A stretch of 64,000 bases of DNA from Nymphaea colorata (Eukaryota > Streptophyta > Magnoliopsida > Nymphaeales > Nymphaeaceae): positions 24,924,802-24,988,801 of the forward strand of contig NC_045145.1 in the NCBI RefSeq assembly GCF_008831285.2, in the 5' to 3' direction. This document shows, piece after piece, positions 10,660 through 21,970 of the stretch (within the stretch, counting starts at the first letter, position 1; each line of letters begins with the position of its first letter). The notes below the pieces were generated by a model that searched no databases, was not told where the DNA came from, and saw nothing but the letters and a program-made list of their open reading frames with translations. Both the position numbers and the translations under genes were made by a program.

Positions 10660-11837
10660 TTCCCGAACCACAAAGTTCTACATCACCAACACTTCCTCTT
10701 CCTCACGTTTGTCTGAGTTTTCATTGTATTATGTAAAAAGCTTGGAACCATGATTTCTTTTTCGAAATCCAAAATTTTATTTAGCCCATCCTAGTTTTGT
10801 GATCTGACCATTGACTAGAAGTACAACTTGTTCGTGCCATCATCCTTGCAGAAGTGGTGGTGCTGTTGCAACTTGCACGTCACCCACTCTGGGTGGGGGG
10901 ATGTGAAAGGTCTCCCTAACAATAGCAAGAGTGAATGATCAAGTGGCACTAGCCACAAGTTGGCTCCGACCAATTTGATAGCCAGGGCTAGGTGTTGTTA
11001 CTAGTCTTTTCAGCTATTTCCTTTCAAGTGGGCTTTCTTGATTTCTCCAAAAGGCTGCAGTTGAGGGTTTAAAACAAGTGATGCAAGAAGCAAAATCCAA
11101 CAATAACTCCAAAAATAAAAAATCGTTCTTCCATCAGAAAAATAAACATTATAGGCTAAGTGCATTCATGGAGAGGTATGTAAGCGAATAGAATTTGAAA
11201 ATGAAGACAAAGTCAATTTTTTTTCTTTTCATTTTTGTCATACCTTTGTCCACTTGTGTGTGGTTCAGCCTACAATCTTTAGATGCCTCATATTTTCTTT
11301 TCCTCTTAAAATCCCAATCGAGTTATCAAGAACAAATTGATATTTGCCCCTTTGCTTTTTTTTCAGACGGTCATTCATTTTCTTAAGAAATTATTTGTTT
11401 TAAATTTTTAATGTTGTCTCAGCATTAATTATTTTTCTCAACTTTAAAATGTTAAAAAAATCAAATACCATTAATTTAAAAAAATATGTCAGTGTTATAA
11501 GAGAAATTAGAATATAATGTACATGATGGGTATTATTGAATCTCTCAAATGAGAATGTAAATCAAGTTGTTAAGAGATCAGTGAGTCCATATGGTCTCTT
11601 ATTCGTCTAATATGTAGTTTATAACTAGAATATTTCTTCTCCTTTTCTTCTTCTTACAACAGAATCTAATTAGATCAATCTAAATTTGATGCCACAAAGT
11701 AGAATAGCTAAATTGCATTTGATGTCTGTTTGTAATAATCCTATACAAAATTGACCATTTGCAATTCATTATGTCCTCACGTATGGAGAAAGCCCCAAGA
11801 GGTGTAGCGTAGTCGGTCGAACCACTGAATGTTCACT
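10660..11837. other. Intergenic, no gene seen
   Basis: This region lies upstream of the CNL pseudogene on its strand. It is AT-rich with T runs and has no convincing reading frame or repeat. Any CNL promoter would be here, but I cannot mark its elements. Confidence 0.5.
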
Positions 11838-11969
11838 GTTAGTTCATTTATTATGAGTACTACTGCTAGAGACTGCAAAAGATAGACGTGTGACACTTTA
11901 GTTGACATGTGTACTGCTCTCCACCGAGGACTGGGTTTGAAGAAAACAGCGAGGGGCTTCGGCCTCTTA

Positions 11970-12330
11970 AGGGTATTCATATAAACTAAAGCAAAAAACA
12001 CAGTTGTGAAATGAATTTAATCCAAACCACCAATCAGTTAAGAAAACACGGTGACAAGAGCATCATTTTCATTATGATAGGCCAAGGGTATTCGTATAAA
12101 CTAAAGAAAAAAAAGGCAGTTGTGAAATGAATTTAATCCATAATATCCACCAGTAAAAGAGATAAAGTGACGAGAACATCATTTTCTTTACGATAGACAA
12201 AGGGTGTTGGCAAAAACTAAAGCAAAAAAAGATAGTTATGAAATGAATTTAATCCGAAGCATCCAGCAGTCAAAACGACAGTGATAAGAGAATAATTTTA
12301 TTTACGATAGACCCAAAAGAATGGCTGCAA
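11970..12330. repeat. 115-bp tandem units in copy B, first round
   Basis: Three units start near 11970, 12085 and 12200, each with the motif gaaatgaatttaatcc, as at 130-508. A partial next round begins at 12410 and stops at about 12470. Confidence 0.75.
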
Positions 12331-12470
12331 GGTGCTTGAACTGGCATTAAACACTAAGAGATTGTATTGCTCGTTCATTGAGGAAGAAGCCCCTTTAACC
12401 CTTCCCATAAACTAAAGAAAAAAAAAGCAGTTGTGATATGAATTTAATCCATAATATCCACCAGTAAAAG

Positions 12471-12757
12471 ATTTGATCCTTATCCCCTACAGGCTACTCT
12501 ATCGCCCATAGAAAGTGGCCAATTCCAGAATCGGGCAAGATTGGGCATACGCTGAAGGAACACATCGTTGGTGAATCACACCCCCTTTATTCGATGTTTA
12601 TATGTTTGGATTTGAATATGAATGAAAGAAAATTTCATATCAGATTCAAATTTAATTTTTCAATTCCAATTCAAGTCCGATTCAAATTCTGGTTTCATTT
12701 TTACATCTAAATCCAAATCCGACTTTTAAATACACAACTAAGATCAGAACCACATTA

Positions 12758-12791
<34 letters not shown>

Positions 12792-13526
12792 ATATCTATA
12801 GGTTACTATCTTTAATTCAAAAAATATGGATATTATTTATAAGATATTTACTTGAATTGAATATAGGAATCTCAATTAGATTGAATATTTGTTAAAAGCT
12901 AAGTTGGAATGTGGTAAAATGCAGACACATATGCTTAGTGGGTGCAACGGGTTCAGATGGTAAGTGCAAATGCAAATTTAAATTTGTTTTTTTTTATATA
13001 TCTGATCGATTTAAGTGCTTGGATAACTGATTTAAATTTGACCTTTTATCGAATCACCAAGCTTTGGAATTGCTGAATCACAAACAGGAAGTCAGAACTT
13101 TTGAAATTGCTAGTTCAAAGCCTACCATGCTCCAGCCTGTCAACATGCACGAAGTGGGCATCAATGAGCTAGGCGGTCCTTGAGTGGAAGACACTTAGAA
13201 CATTTAAGTGGTAGAGGTAGTACAATGGGGCATTTTAGCTTTATAGCCGAAATGATTTTGATTCCATGATGTTGATGGGTGCACTCAAAAACTCCCACTC
13301 ACTCTAAAAATAACGATCTGTTCATCATGGAGGGCCAACCCATTTGAAAATGGAGAATCAAATCTACCTGTCCATTAAAGAAAGGAGAAAAGAAAACGAA
13401 AAAAGGACACCATGCACATGGTTGCCCTTCTACCTTTTCCTTTTTTTAAGGAAACTAGACATCATGGTTCTTTGCTAGCCAACTCTTCAAGGAAGGAATC
13501 AACAGGCTCAATCTAAGAGGTGGCAA
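12471..13526. other. Insertion within copy B, no gene
   Basis: This approximately 1.05-kb stretch has no match in copy A and splits a tandem round. 12600-12760 has the degenerate gattcaaat/ccgattcaaat texture of the hAT-type ends seen at 59260-59600. A (TA)n(TC)n tract lies at 12760-12800. The remainder shows nothing recognisable. Confidence 0.5.
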
Positions 13527-14220
13527 GAGCATCATTTTAATTAGGATAGACCAAGGCTATTCGTATAAACTAAAGCAAAAGAAAAGGCAGTTATGATATG
13601 AATTTAATCCATAATATCCACCTGTAATAGACACAGTGACGAGAACATCATTTTGTTTACCATAGACAAAGGGTATTCGTACAAACTAGAGCAAAAAAAA
13701 GACAGTTATGAAATGAATTTAATCCAAAGCATCCAGCAGTCAAAAAGACGGTGATAAGAGAATAATTTGATTTACAACAGACACAAAAGAATGGCTGCAA
13801 GATGCTTGAACTGGCTTTAAGCACTAAAAGATTGCATTGCTCATTCATTGAGGAAGAAGCCCCTTTAACCCTTCTTTCTCAGCATCATTTTCATTAGGAT
13901 AGGCCAAGGGTATTTGTATAAACTAAAGCAAAAAAGGGCAGTTGTGATATGAATCTAATCCATAATATCCACCAATAAAAGAGACAAAGTGACGAGAACA
14001 TCATTTTTTTTACCATAGACAAAGGGTATTCATACAAACTAAAGCAAAAAAAAGGACAGTTATGAAATCAATTTAATCCAAAGCATCCAGCAGTCAAAAA
14101 GACAGTGATTAGAGAATAATTTTATTTATGATAGACCCAAAAGAATGGCTGCAAGGTGCTTGAACTGGCTTTAAACACCAAAAGATTGCATTACTCATTC
14201 ACTGAGGAAGCCCCTTTAAC
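13527..14220. repeat. 115-bp tandem units in copy B, second and third rounds
   Basis: Two further rounds, each with two or three units followed by agaatggctgcaaggtgcttg and the tail gaggaagaagcccctttaac. They indicate higher-order tandem duplication of about 350-450 bp in copy B. Confidence 0.7.
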
Positions 14221-14228
14221 ACTTCTCC

Positions 14229-14259
<31 letters not shown>

Positions 14260-15467
14260 TGTGTTCATTACGTATGGTAACTTCAACTGATTTGGTGACA
14301 TAGCCTCCTTTTATTGCTGGAACATTGCCTAATTTCCATTTTTTGTTTGTGTATGCACTCTATGGAGCAAGTTTGCTCAGCTTAACAACAAATGCATGCC
14401 GTGAAGCAGCAACTGCAGTACTTTCTATCTATTTCTTCAAACTTCAATCTTCCATCTGACATTTCCTAGTTCCTGTTTTTTATGCTTTACTCTGTATGTG
14501 TCAATATGCATGCATGCATGCATGCATCTGTGTATGTGTGTGTGAGAGAAAGAGAGAGAGAGAGATAGAGCGAGAGTAAAAAACAGGACAGTTGAGTGAC
14601 AAAAAAGGAGTCCACCCATGAGGAATGAGATTACTTCACCAAAGAGATATTGCCTCAGGGGCCCCAACCACCAAGAAGTTCTGGCTGGATGACATGGACC
14701 CTGCACGCTTTTGCATATGGCTGCCATGTTACTCTTTGCCAAACACTTTTCATGTTGACATGACACCCCTCAATTTTTTTCCCCTCTCTATGTATCTTAA
14801 ACTTGTTTTATAGTCAACGTTAATGGCACAGCAAGGTTTAAATCCCAAGACAATAATAGATGGTAAATTTTCACTTTCTATGTCTAGCTGAAAACAACAA
14901 ATCCTTCATCTCATTGCCCCACATTAATTTTGAAGTTCTTCAACTCCAGACATTTTGGGCCCACAATGCCAGCTAGCCAAACAAGTTCTGCAACATCAGC
15001 CACAGGCATCATATCTCATATAAATGGAAAATTCAAGGCCAAGATGTCAATAGACATGCAAGATTGAGTATACACATCCAACAAGTCTGTTTCAACACCA
15101 CCAAACCTTGGATTAAAACTTACATCACCAAGAGTCTACCCATTGAACATGTGTAAATAGTTGGTTATCAACGTGACTGCCCACTTTTTTTAATTTCCCT
15201 TACATGATGTCTTTATCTTCATGATCTTCAATGCGTCCATGATCTGCATGTTGTAAGCTTGGGACAAAGAATATAGAAGTCAGCGTCCCGTGAAGTCTGA
15301 TGTGCTTGAGAGTCTAGAGTAAACATTTCTTTTGGAGTAACAAACCTTAATACACATTACCGTTAGTTGGTTGAATCAGTTCATGTGATTGAACCGCATT
15401 CCCATTGTGTTATCAACTTATATTCTAACAATTGAACACATGTTGTGCCACTTTATTACACACAGAC

Positions 15468-15469
15468 AC

Positions 15470-15503
<34 letters not shown>
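15468..15503. repeat. (TA)n microsatellite
   Basis: TA run at the position of the (CA/TA)n tract 1477-1511 in copy A. Its length differs between the duplicates. Confidence 0.85.
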
Positions 15504-15507
<4 letters not shown>

Positions 15508-16334
15508 AATCAAACTGTCATAAAATATGAGAAATAGTAACTAGCATTGTGGTCAAATGGCTGTCCATCCATTAGCAATAATTTTCTTGACCAAGAGTAG
15601 TACACCTAATTAAAGTTACAACAGACAGTTCTTGATTGATATTCAAATTTGGGCATCCTGAATAAGGGGACAGACATATTTTTGCCTCTTAAAGGACTCA
15701 CATCACTGCACACCAGATATCAGTTTAACAACAGTTAATTTCCCATGTGCCACATGCCCAATTCTACCTGAAAAATTGGAATAAATGGTCACACCGTTTG
15801 TGTGCATACTTCAGGTGGGAACATTAAAAATTCTTTTACAGTTATAAACAAAGTAAATAATCACCTTTTTCACCCAAATTAAATCTTCCCTCCTTTTAGA
15901 TTCTCTCTTTTTTAACTTGGGTATCTTTCTTACTGCAAATACATGAAAAGAAAAAAGATTTATCTGAAGAAGAGAAAGGAACTGCAACTAAACAGAAAGA
16001 TGCAGATCTGAAACGGGTGCAGTTGGTACATCCTTTTCAGGGAGGGTGCATGCACTGCTCTTCAGGGAGCTGTGGTTATAGCATTCCTGCCTACTGGGGT
16101 TCAAGCAAGGTAAACACCGTGGCTGTTAGGGGAACATTATAGAATATGAAAAATTTATACTAACACCACCAACAGCAGATGCCGAAATCATGCTCCCTCT
16201 TTCGCAAGATTCACACCGAACGTCAATCTAAGCTGATGAAAACCGTCTCCTTCTTGTTTTGCATGGTTCACAATATAATCCTCTGCTACATTCATCCATG
16301 TCGACAGCCTTCACACGAGAAAACAGATCGCATG

Positions 16335-16680
16335 TCAGGAACAGATGAAGTCAAGATGGTCCATTAACTCCTGCCACAGATCAAGTGCAGAACAGCTGTC
16401 AATTGTCAACAATTCAAGCTTGAAGAGGCAGGCGATCTGTTTCTTTGCATCCGTGGGACATGCTGTAGCTACTGCATCATTTTGTTGGAGAGTAATGTTA
16501 TTGATTTCTGCCAAGGACTTGAGATTGGGGATGTCAGAAAGGCATAGGTATCTTAGTTTCGGGGGCCATTTCCAGTAGCCTCCCAAGGTGATGTCCCCGG
16601 TGAAACCTTCCAGTAGCAATTCCTCCAGTTGGGAGAGACACCACACCCACTGGAAATGGATTGGATTTATATCAGCTTGA
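16335..16680 (-). pseudogene. CNL gene relic: C-terminal LRR end
   Basis: The minus strand reads MWCLSQLEELLLEGFTGDIT, then LRR-like repeats (KLRYLCLSDIPNLKSLAEI) and the C-terminal CNL tail (ACLFKLELLTIDSCSALDLW, QELMDHLDFICS, stop). The same tail is seen at 26582-26900. The fragment begins abruptly at about 16660, where the homology to the upstream LRRs is lost. It lies in line with the NB-ARC fragment at 18310-18976 on the same strand. The two are probably ends of one gene separated by a copia element and a deletion. Confidence 0.8.
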
Positions 16681-16689
16681 AAATGGATT

Positions 16690-17100
16690 CAACATGCATA
16701 TTCTTGAATTATGACAAGTAGAAACATATCCATTCGCTGTAACAGCTTTATGCGGGTTAGGCCCCTTACCTTCATTCAAACAAGATCACCTATACAGGGA
16801 AAGGTTAGCTTTATATAAATGCTAATTTTGACAATCAGAAAAACAAAGGGTTGACTAAACCCTCCAGATGAGCAAAAAGAGCAAACCAACTATGAGCAGC
16901 TGTTGGTCTTCACAAGATAAATTTCTCCTCTCCTTTAGATGGCCATTATGAACACACCAAAATCGACCATAGAGTTCCCTTTTTCCGCCTTCACCCTGTA
17001 CTCAAAACCTTCTAAAAATCTGCTGCAAACAGCCCATGCAGTTCTGATGCGTTCTGCCATCTTGATATTGGTAACATCAATAAAAATAAGTTTTACATGC
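16690..17100. other. No gene seen
   Basis: A stretch between the LRR relic and the copia RNase H remnant. I found no motif in either strand. Confidence 0.5.
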
Positions 17101-17139
17101 CTTCACTGATGCCGACTGGGCAGGTTGTGCACATGATAG

Positions 17140-17618
17140 TGATAACACATCTAATGCACCAGCTCATGGTAACGTCCCCAAATCAGTAATCAACAATCTT
17201 AACGTCACCAAATCAGAAATCAGCAATATTAAAGGGGAACGAATCAGGCAAGAAGATAACGCACCACCAGCCAGTGCCGATGTCTCAGATCATGGTAACA
17301 TAGCAGCTCATCATTCCATAAAATCAGGTGCCACCAATATTGCAGGGATACAAATCGGGCACGAGAGAAAAACGGATCTTGACAAAAATGAGAGATTTAA
17401 GGATGACGTTGAACAAAAGGAGAGAATCAAGGTGACAGGCTGTAATCCGATTGAAAAAGGTTGACTGAATTCAAATTTGAATTCATCCAAACTATGTATA
17501 AAATCATATTGAGTAAGGGAACCAGATCATCAAAGAATTGATGACTGAGTCATGGAGTAGGATTTTTCCGAACCACGTTAATTTTTGAGTCATCTTTTTC
17601 CCCTTTCTTCTTTTTTCA
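17140..17618 (+). mobile_element. Solo LTR of the copia family at 2304, nested in RNase H
   Basis: The segment starts TGATAAC and ends TTCA. It shares blocks with the LTR at 2304-2707 and is flanked by GATAG (17135-17139) and GATTG (17619-17623), a 5-bp target duplication with one change. Taking out the LTR and one 5-mer reconnects the interrupted RNase H frame without a stop, which confirms the boundaries. Solo LTRs arise by recombination between the two LTRs of a full element. Confidence 0.9.
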
Positions 17619-18042
17619 GATTGAAAGTCAAATTCAGGTTGCGTTGTTTTCCTTGGAGAAAATATGGTGTCATGGCCATCATGCAAACAAAAATCTGTAG
17701 CTCTTTCTAGCACAGAAACAGAGTACAGGGCACGGGTCGAAGGAATAGTTGAATTACTGTGGCTGCAATCATTGATTAAGGAACTTGGTTTCTCATTGCA
17801 ACAGGCTCCAAATTTTTGGTGCGACAACAAAGGAGCACTCTGTGCTGCACTCCAGGACTAAACATATAAAGATCAGTTTTCATTTTGTAAGAGACTGTCA
17901 GTGGAGGTGACATCCAAATACAGTTCATTCGATCCTAAGAACACCAAGCTGATTGGCTTACAAAGCCATCAAGTATTTTATCTTTTGTAAAGTGCCGAGA
18001 CACTCTATGTGTAAGAGAACCAGCGCACAGATTGTGGGGGTG

Positions 18043-18270
18043 TGTTAAGGAAGGTACTGAGGATGGTCCAGAACTTAACATCCAACTTAGAATTCTGTTC
18101 TTTTGCATATTCTCTCCTATCAGTGAATGTAATTGTGTTAGTGCTTCATGTACATTAGTTATCGTAACTGTGTAACTATTCCTGTACTGCTATCTGTATG
18201 AATGCAAGAGACTAGCCACAAGTGTAACCAGTAAAACAGTTTTTCATTTCTCTCGCAGTTATACCATGCT
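18043..18270 (+). repeat. 3' LTR of the host copia remnant
   Basis: Begins TGTTAAGG right after the polypurine tract. Its right end is uncertain, since CNL-like sequence begins by about 18310. The sequence is unlike the nested solo LTR, so this is a different copia family. Confidence 0.7.
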
Positions 18271-18309
18271 TCTCCTTCGGCAATTGTTCTTTTACTGTTT
18301 TTCTAGTTC

Positions 18310-18976
18310 CCCTTCTTCAGTTTCTTCAATCAAGCACTGATTTATCAAATCATCAATCCATTGGTCTGCTGTCACTTCCACAACTCCTTTCTTTTGGTCA
18401 AGCAATCCATGTCCCACCCATTGCATGACCAACTCAGGCCTTCCTGTCACTTAATCCTTTCGATAAATGCAGCAATATACAAAACAATTCTTCAAATAAT
18501 GTGGCAAGTCATCGTAGCTCAGGATGAGACCAAGAAGAATGCTACCAGCCTACTGCATATTTCAGACGATGATCATGAGGCAGGCGTCTTCGATTCCTAG
18601 ATCTTACACTTATCAATGCTTTCCCAAACAGTTTTGTCATTTTTTTTGTACGCATTAAGGACCCTACCGTCTGGACCACAAGTGGCAAATCACCACAGTT
18701 GTCCACTATCCTCTCCCCTGTACCTTTCAAATTGTGACTCACCAATTCATTTTCTTCTTTTGATGCCACATCCAGAAACAAGCTCCAGCTTTCTCCGGAA
18801 ATCATTTCTGGTATTTTATGCATTTTAGCACCAATCCCTTGGGAGGCTTCTACCTTTCTATTAGTGATCAAAATCTTTACCAAGCTGACTTGGGCAAGTA
18901 CTCTTTGCAATACTCCATTCAGATCTCTCAAGTCCTCAGAGCTGCCATTTGATCTTCCTACCGACCTGTACTCCAT
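18310..18976 (-). pseudogene. CNL gene relic: NB-ARC centre to winged-helix
   Basis: On the minus strand 18976-18542 reads RNBS-B (VKILITNRKVEASQGIGAKM), RNBS-C (GESWSLFLDVA) and an intact GLPL-type motif (CGDLPLVVQTVGSLMRTK). After a frameshift near 18560 come SYDDLPHYLKNCFVYCCIYRKD (RNBS-D), a TAA or TGA break, and WIDDLINQCLIEETEEGE at about 18360-18310. The coiled coil and P-loop are missing beyond 18976, where LTR-like DNA starts. It is close to the gene at 7755-10480. The rest of its LRR is interrupted by the copia remnant. Confidence 0.88.
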
Positions 18977-19640
18977 GTTCTATTCCCTGGACATTTTCTA
19001 TTCCCCTTTTGTAAACACCTCAAATTTTTCCAAATTTTTTGAAGATCCAAAACCCAAGTTCAGATCCAAATCGAGCATTTCAGATCCAAAATTTGAATAG
19101 CGTTTGAAATGACAAAATTTGAGCGTCGTGTGTGCATGGACGAAAATGTGTTTTTAAATGCAAGTTGCACGCTTGAGTGAGGCGACAATCAACTAAACCA
19201 AAATTGGATTTGGAGCGAGTTTGGAATCGCTCAAAATGGAGTCGACCACGCATTTGTAACAAAAAAAACCATTTCAATAATTTTATTTTATGAACAACAT
19301 TTATTTATTTTACTATTTTATTAAATTTAAATTTAAAAAAAATTGCGACCTCGCTCTTTGGCAACCGTGCGATCGCGTAGACGCACGATCGAACCCCTTT
19401 CCCCTCTCATTTTGACAAAAAACCACTCTTTATGGGGCATTTTTACCATTTTTAGTGGGCATTAGCCCTGCCCACATCAGAAAATGTTTTCTTGCAGGCT
19501 TAATGGCCAATCCCACCTATTTCAATCCTATTTATTTTACAAAAAAATTGAAAATAAGTCAAAATTAGTTGAAATTCCTATGAAAATGTTATAAAATTTT
19601 TAAAAAAAATTGAATTTTGGGTTTTGGCTCCAAAATCCTC

Positions 19641-19647
19641 TATAAAT
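19641..19647 (+). promoter_or_regulatory. TATA box of an LTR-like promoter
   Basis: TATAAAT within ctctataaataccccc, followed about 100 nt later by CT-rich leader sequence. The related minus-strand copy has TATAAA in the same setting at about 50864-50870. Confidence 0.55.
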
Positions 19648-19939
19648 ACCCCCACATCCCCCCTCTTCGGCAAGAGTTAGCCCTTGGAAAAACTCTAGTG
19701 TATTCTCACTTAAAGACTTAGAGTTTTTCCCTTAGCTCTCTCTCTCCCTCTTCCTCTTTCCATTTCTTTTCTTTCTCTCCAACTTGAAGCAAGCTACAAC
19801 TCTCTTGGAGACATCATCTTCATTATTTTGGAGATTATTTCAAGGTAAGTCCAAGATAATTTCAAGTATGGTTGTTCATTTTCTTAAGTTATTTCTCATT
19901 AGAAGTATGTAGTCATCATCCCTCTCATTTCTCTCTTAT

Positions 19940-20460
19940 TTTCTTTCTTCTCATCTTCATCTCTCCATAACCAAAAGAGATAGCACTCAACTTCTTTTTA
20001 GAGACAAGAGGCTATGCTCAAGTGCACCAAGAGTATGGAAAGATGAGATGATCTTTCATTTTATAATTGAATCATGTTTTCTCTTTTATTGAATATAACA
20101 TTGTTTTTCTTTCTTCACTTTCTTCTCATCTTCATCTCATGACAAAAAGAAATATCACTCAACCTCTTTTTTGAGAAAAGATGCTATGCTTAAGTGCAAC
20201 AGGATCATAGAAAGATGAGATGATCTTTCATTTCATGATTGAATCATGTCTTCTCTTTTATTGAATGTAGCATCGTGTTTCTTTCTTCCTTTTCTTCTCA
20301 TCTTCATCTCTTCATAGCCAAAGGAGATAACACTCAATCTCTTCTTAGAGATAAGAGGCTATGCTCAAGTGTACCGGGGGCATGAAAAGATGAGATGATC
20401 TTTCATTTTATAGTTACATTATGCCCTCTCTCCTAGTTGAATCTTTCTCTTTCCATCATC
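19940..20460. repeat. 174-bp tandem repeat, 3 copies
   Basis: The motif tcttctcatcttcatctc recurs at 19946, 20121 and 20293 (spacings 175 and 172). Each unit continues with a gagata-cactcaacctct stretch, gaggctatgctcaagtg and a nearly constant aaagatgagatgatctttcattt. A (TC)n run follows at 20460-20482. Confidence 0.9.
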
Positions 20461-20969
20461 CTCTCTCTCTCTCTCTCTCTCTTTCCTTCTTTGAATATTG
20501 TCTATATATCATCCACGCATAGTTGCTTGGATTTCCCTTTTATATGTGAACATATGGTGGGAATGAGAGTGCAGTTAGGGGTTTTTTAATTTTATCTTCA
20601 TATCAACTTTTGAGGTTGGGACTTGTCCAACCCGAGGAAAACCCTCACAAAAATGTACATGTTAATGTGCATTTGTATGTCATTTTGTGCTAGTTTCCTT
20701 TCTAATCATCCAATTGGGTACCTTAATGAGTGTCTCATTATATTGCTTGATTTTCTTCTATACCCACCGGTGGAAGAAAAATATACCATGTGACAAACCA
20801 AATAATAACATTCCATATTTATATAAATCATATTTTCTAAAACATTTTTAAAAGAAACCTTCTAATGCGGCCTTAGCGACTTAGCTTAGACTCTTGCATG
20901 AGTCCAAGTTCTCCTCCGGCTCACATTAAACTTGAAGTTGGTAATTTTAAGTTATTCTTTGATTTCTAA

Positions 20970-21960
20970 ACTTGTGAATGCACGCATGTATATACATATT
21001 ATATATATCCATGTGCGCATAATAATCTCCCCATCTTTCTCTCTCTATGCTTTCATTTTCCATTTTACAAATTTTCATATGTGCATGAATGCGTATGCAT
21101 ATGTACTCTATTTCCTCTCTTTCAAACATTTTATTCCTCTTTTCAAGACAAATATCTTCCCTTACAGAATTTCCTATACATACCATATATACGTATGTAT
21201 ATTTTTCTTTTCCTCTAATGCCTCTCTTTCTTTTCAAATCAATACATCTTTTTCTCTTAAGCTTTTATATATGTGTATATGTGATGGTATGTACACATAT
21301 ATGCATGTCTTTCTCTATCTCTCTCTCTTTCTTTTCATCAGAGTGTTTTATCTCTTGTATTCCTTTTAACATTCTCCTCTCATGATTTTTTCATTTACCG
21401 ACTTCATTAAGACCACAAACCAAGTAATGACCAATATTGGAATCATGCTTGATGGTCTACAATCCAATCTCCTTTCAAAAATAAAACTTTTCCTTCTTAC
21501 ATACGATAATTATAAAAACAAAAATCTTAGATGTATGTTGTGGTAGGAATGAATTTAGATGAATGTTGTGGTAAGAATGTTTTACATTCTTCCAATCATA
21601 TAGGATGAATGTATCTATGCCTTCACCTTCACTCAATATCACTTATGATCACAAACACCACTCCAAAGAACTTAAGCAAGACGAGATGAAGCTCTAACTG
21701 GGTGGTAACTGAATTAGAACAAAATCTCAAACCTACTTAAAGTCTTAAGAGAACACTAAAATGACTTCAAAATGATTTGTCAAACTTTCCAAAGGATATT
21801 TTCTAATTTTAGTGTTCCACAAAATATTTCATATTCTCAAGCAACTCTTCAAGAGTCATTTTAAAAGTTTGAAACATCAAACTTTTAATATTTTTCTATA
21901 CCGCATATAGAATAAAAAAGATGTTTAAGTTAAAGCGAAATGCACCAATGATAAACATAG
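20970..21960. other. AT-rich, no gene seen
   Basis: Pyrimidine- and TA-rich text with many tatata and ctctct tracts. The long open frames at 20932-21385 are of extreme composition (Phe, Ile, Ser, Tyr, Leu) and are not coding. Confidence 0.55.
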
Positions 21961-21970
21961 CCCTTGGGTT

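Larger units (their letters stand above)
11838..16135. repeat. Segmental duplication copy B (expanded)
   Basis: Matches 1-2155. It is about twice as long because the stretch with the 115-bp units and its flank ending in gaggaagaagcccctttaac is present in three rounds (11970-12405, 13527-13875, 13880-14220) and because 12471-13526 interrupts the second round. From 14225 the copies run in parallel to 16135, apart from about 350 bp at 14950-15300 that is missing or divergent in copy A near 1260-1320. Confidence 0.85.
17104..18270 (+). mobile_element. Ty1/copia remnant: RNase H plus 3' LTR
   Basis: The start of RNase H (AFTDADWAGCAHD) is read at about 17104-17138, and the rest (CVVFLGENMVSWPSCKQKSV, then ALSSTETEYRA, LLWLQSLIKELGF, FWCDNKGAL) from about 17638 to 17860. 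The two are separated by a solo LTR. After 17860 the typical tail HIKISFHFVRD follows in a shifted frame. A purine-rich tract ending at 18042 (attgtgggggtg) precedes the 3' LTR beginning TGTTAAGG. The upstream two thirds of the element are gone. In the family RNase H removes the RNA strand during cDNA synthesis. Confidence 0.88.
19010..20960 (+). mobile_element. Probable LTR-retrotransposon promoter and leader region
   Basis: Starts near TGTAAACACC (19010), directly abutting the truncated CNL. It has a TATA box, then CT-rich leader-like sequence and a 174-bp tandem repeat. A similar arrangement in reverse orientation occurs at 50330-51240, sharing ttttggctc and tataaatacccccac. No gag or pol domain is seen downstream, so it is either a solo LTR or a non-autonomous element. 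The exact ends and superfamily are not resolved. Confidence 0.45.

Noticed and set aside
19940-20460. Regularly spaced repeats as a possible CRISPR-like array
   Set aside because: Units are 174 bp, degenerate and continuous with no short repeat and unique spacer structure; the genome is a plant.
20932-21385. Overlapping open frames of 145 and 98 codons
   Set aside because: Composition is dominated by Phe, Ile, Ser, Tyr and Leu from pyrimidine-rich and TA-rich text; no motif, and the minus strand is open as well.
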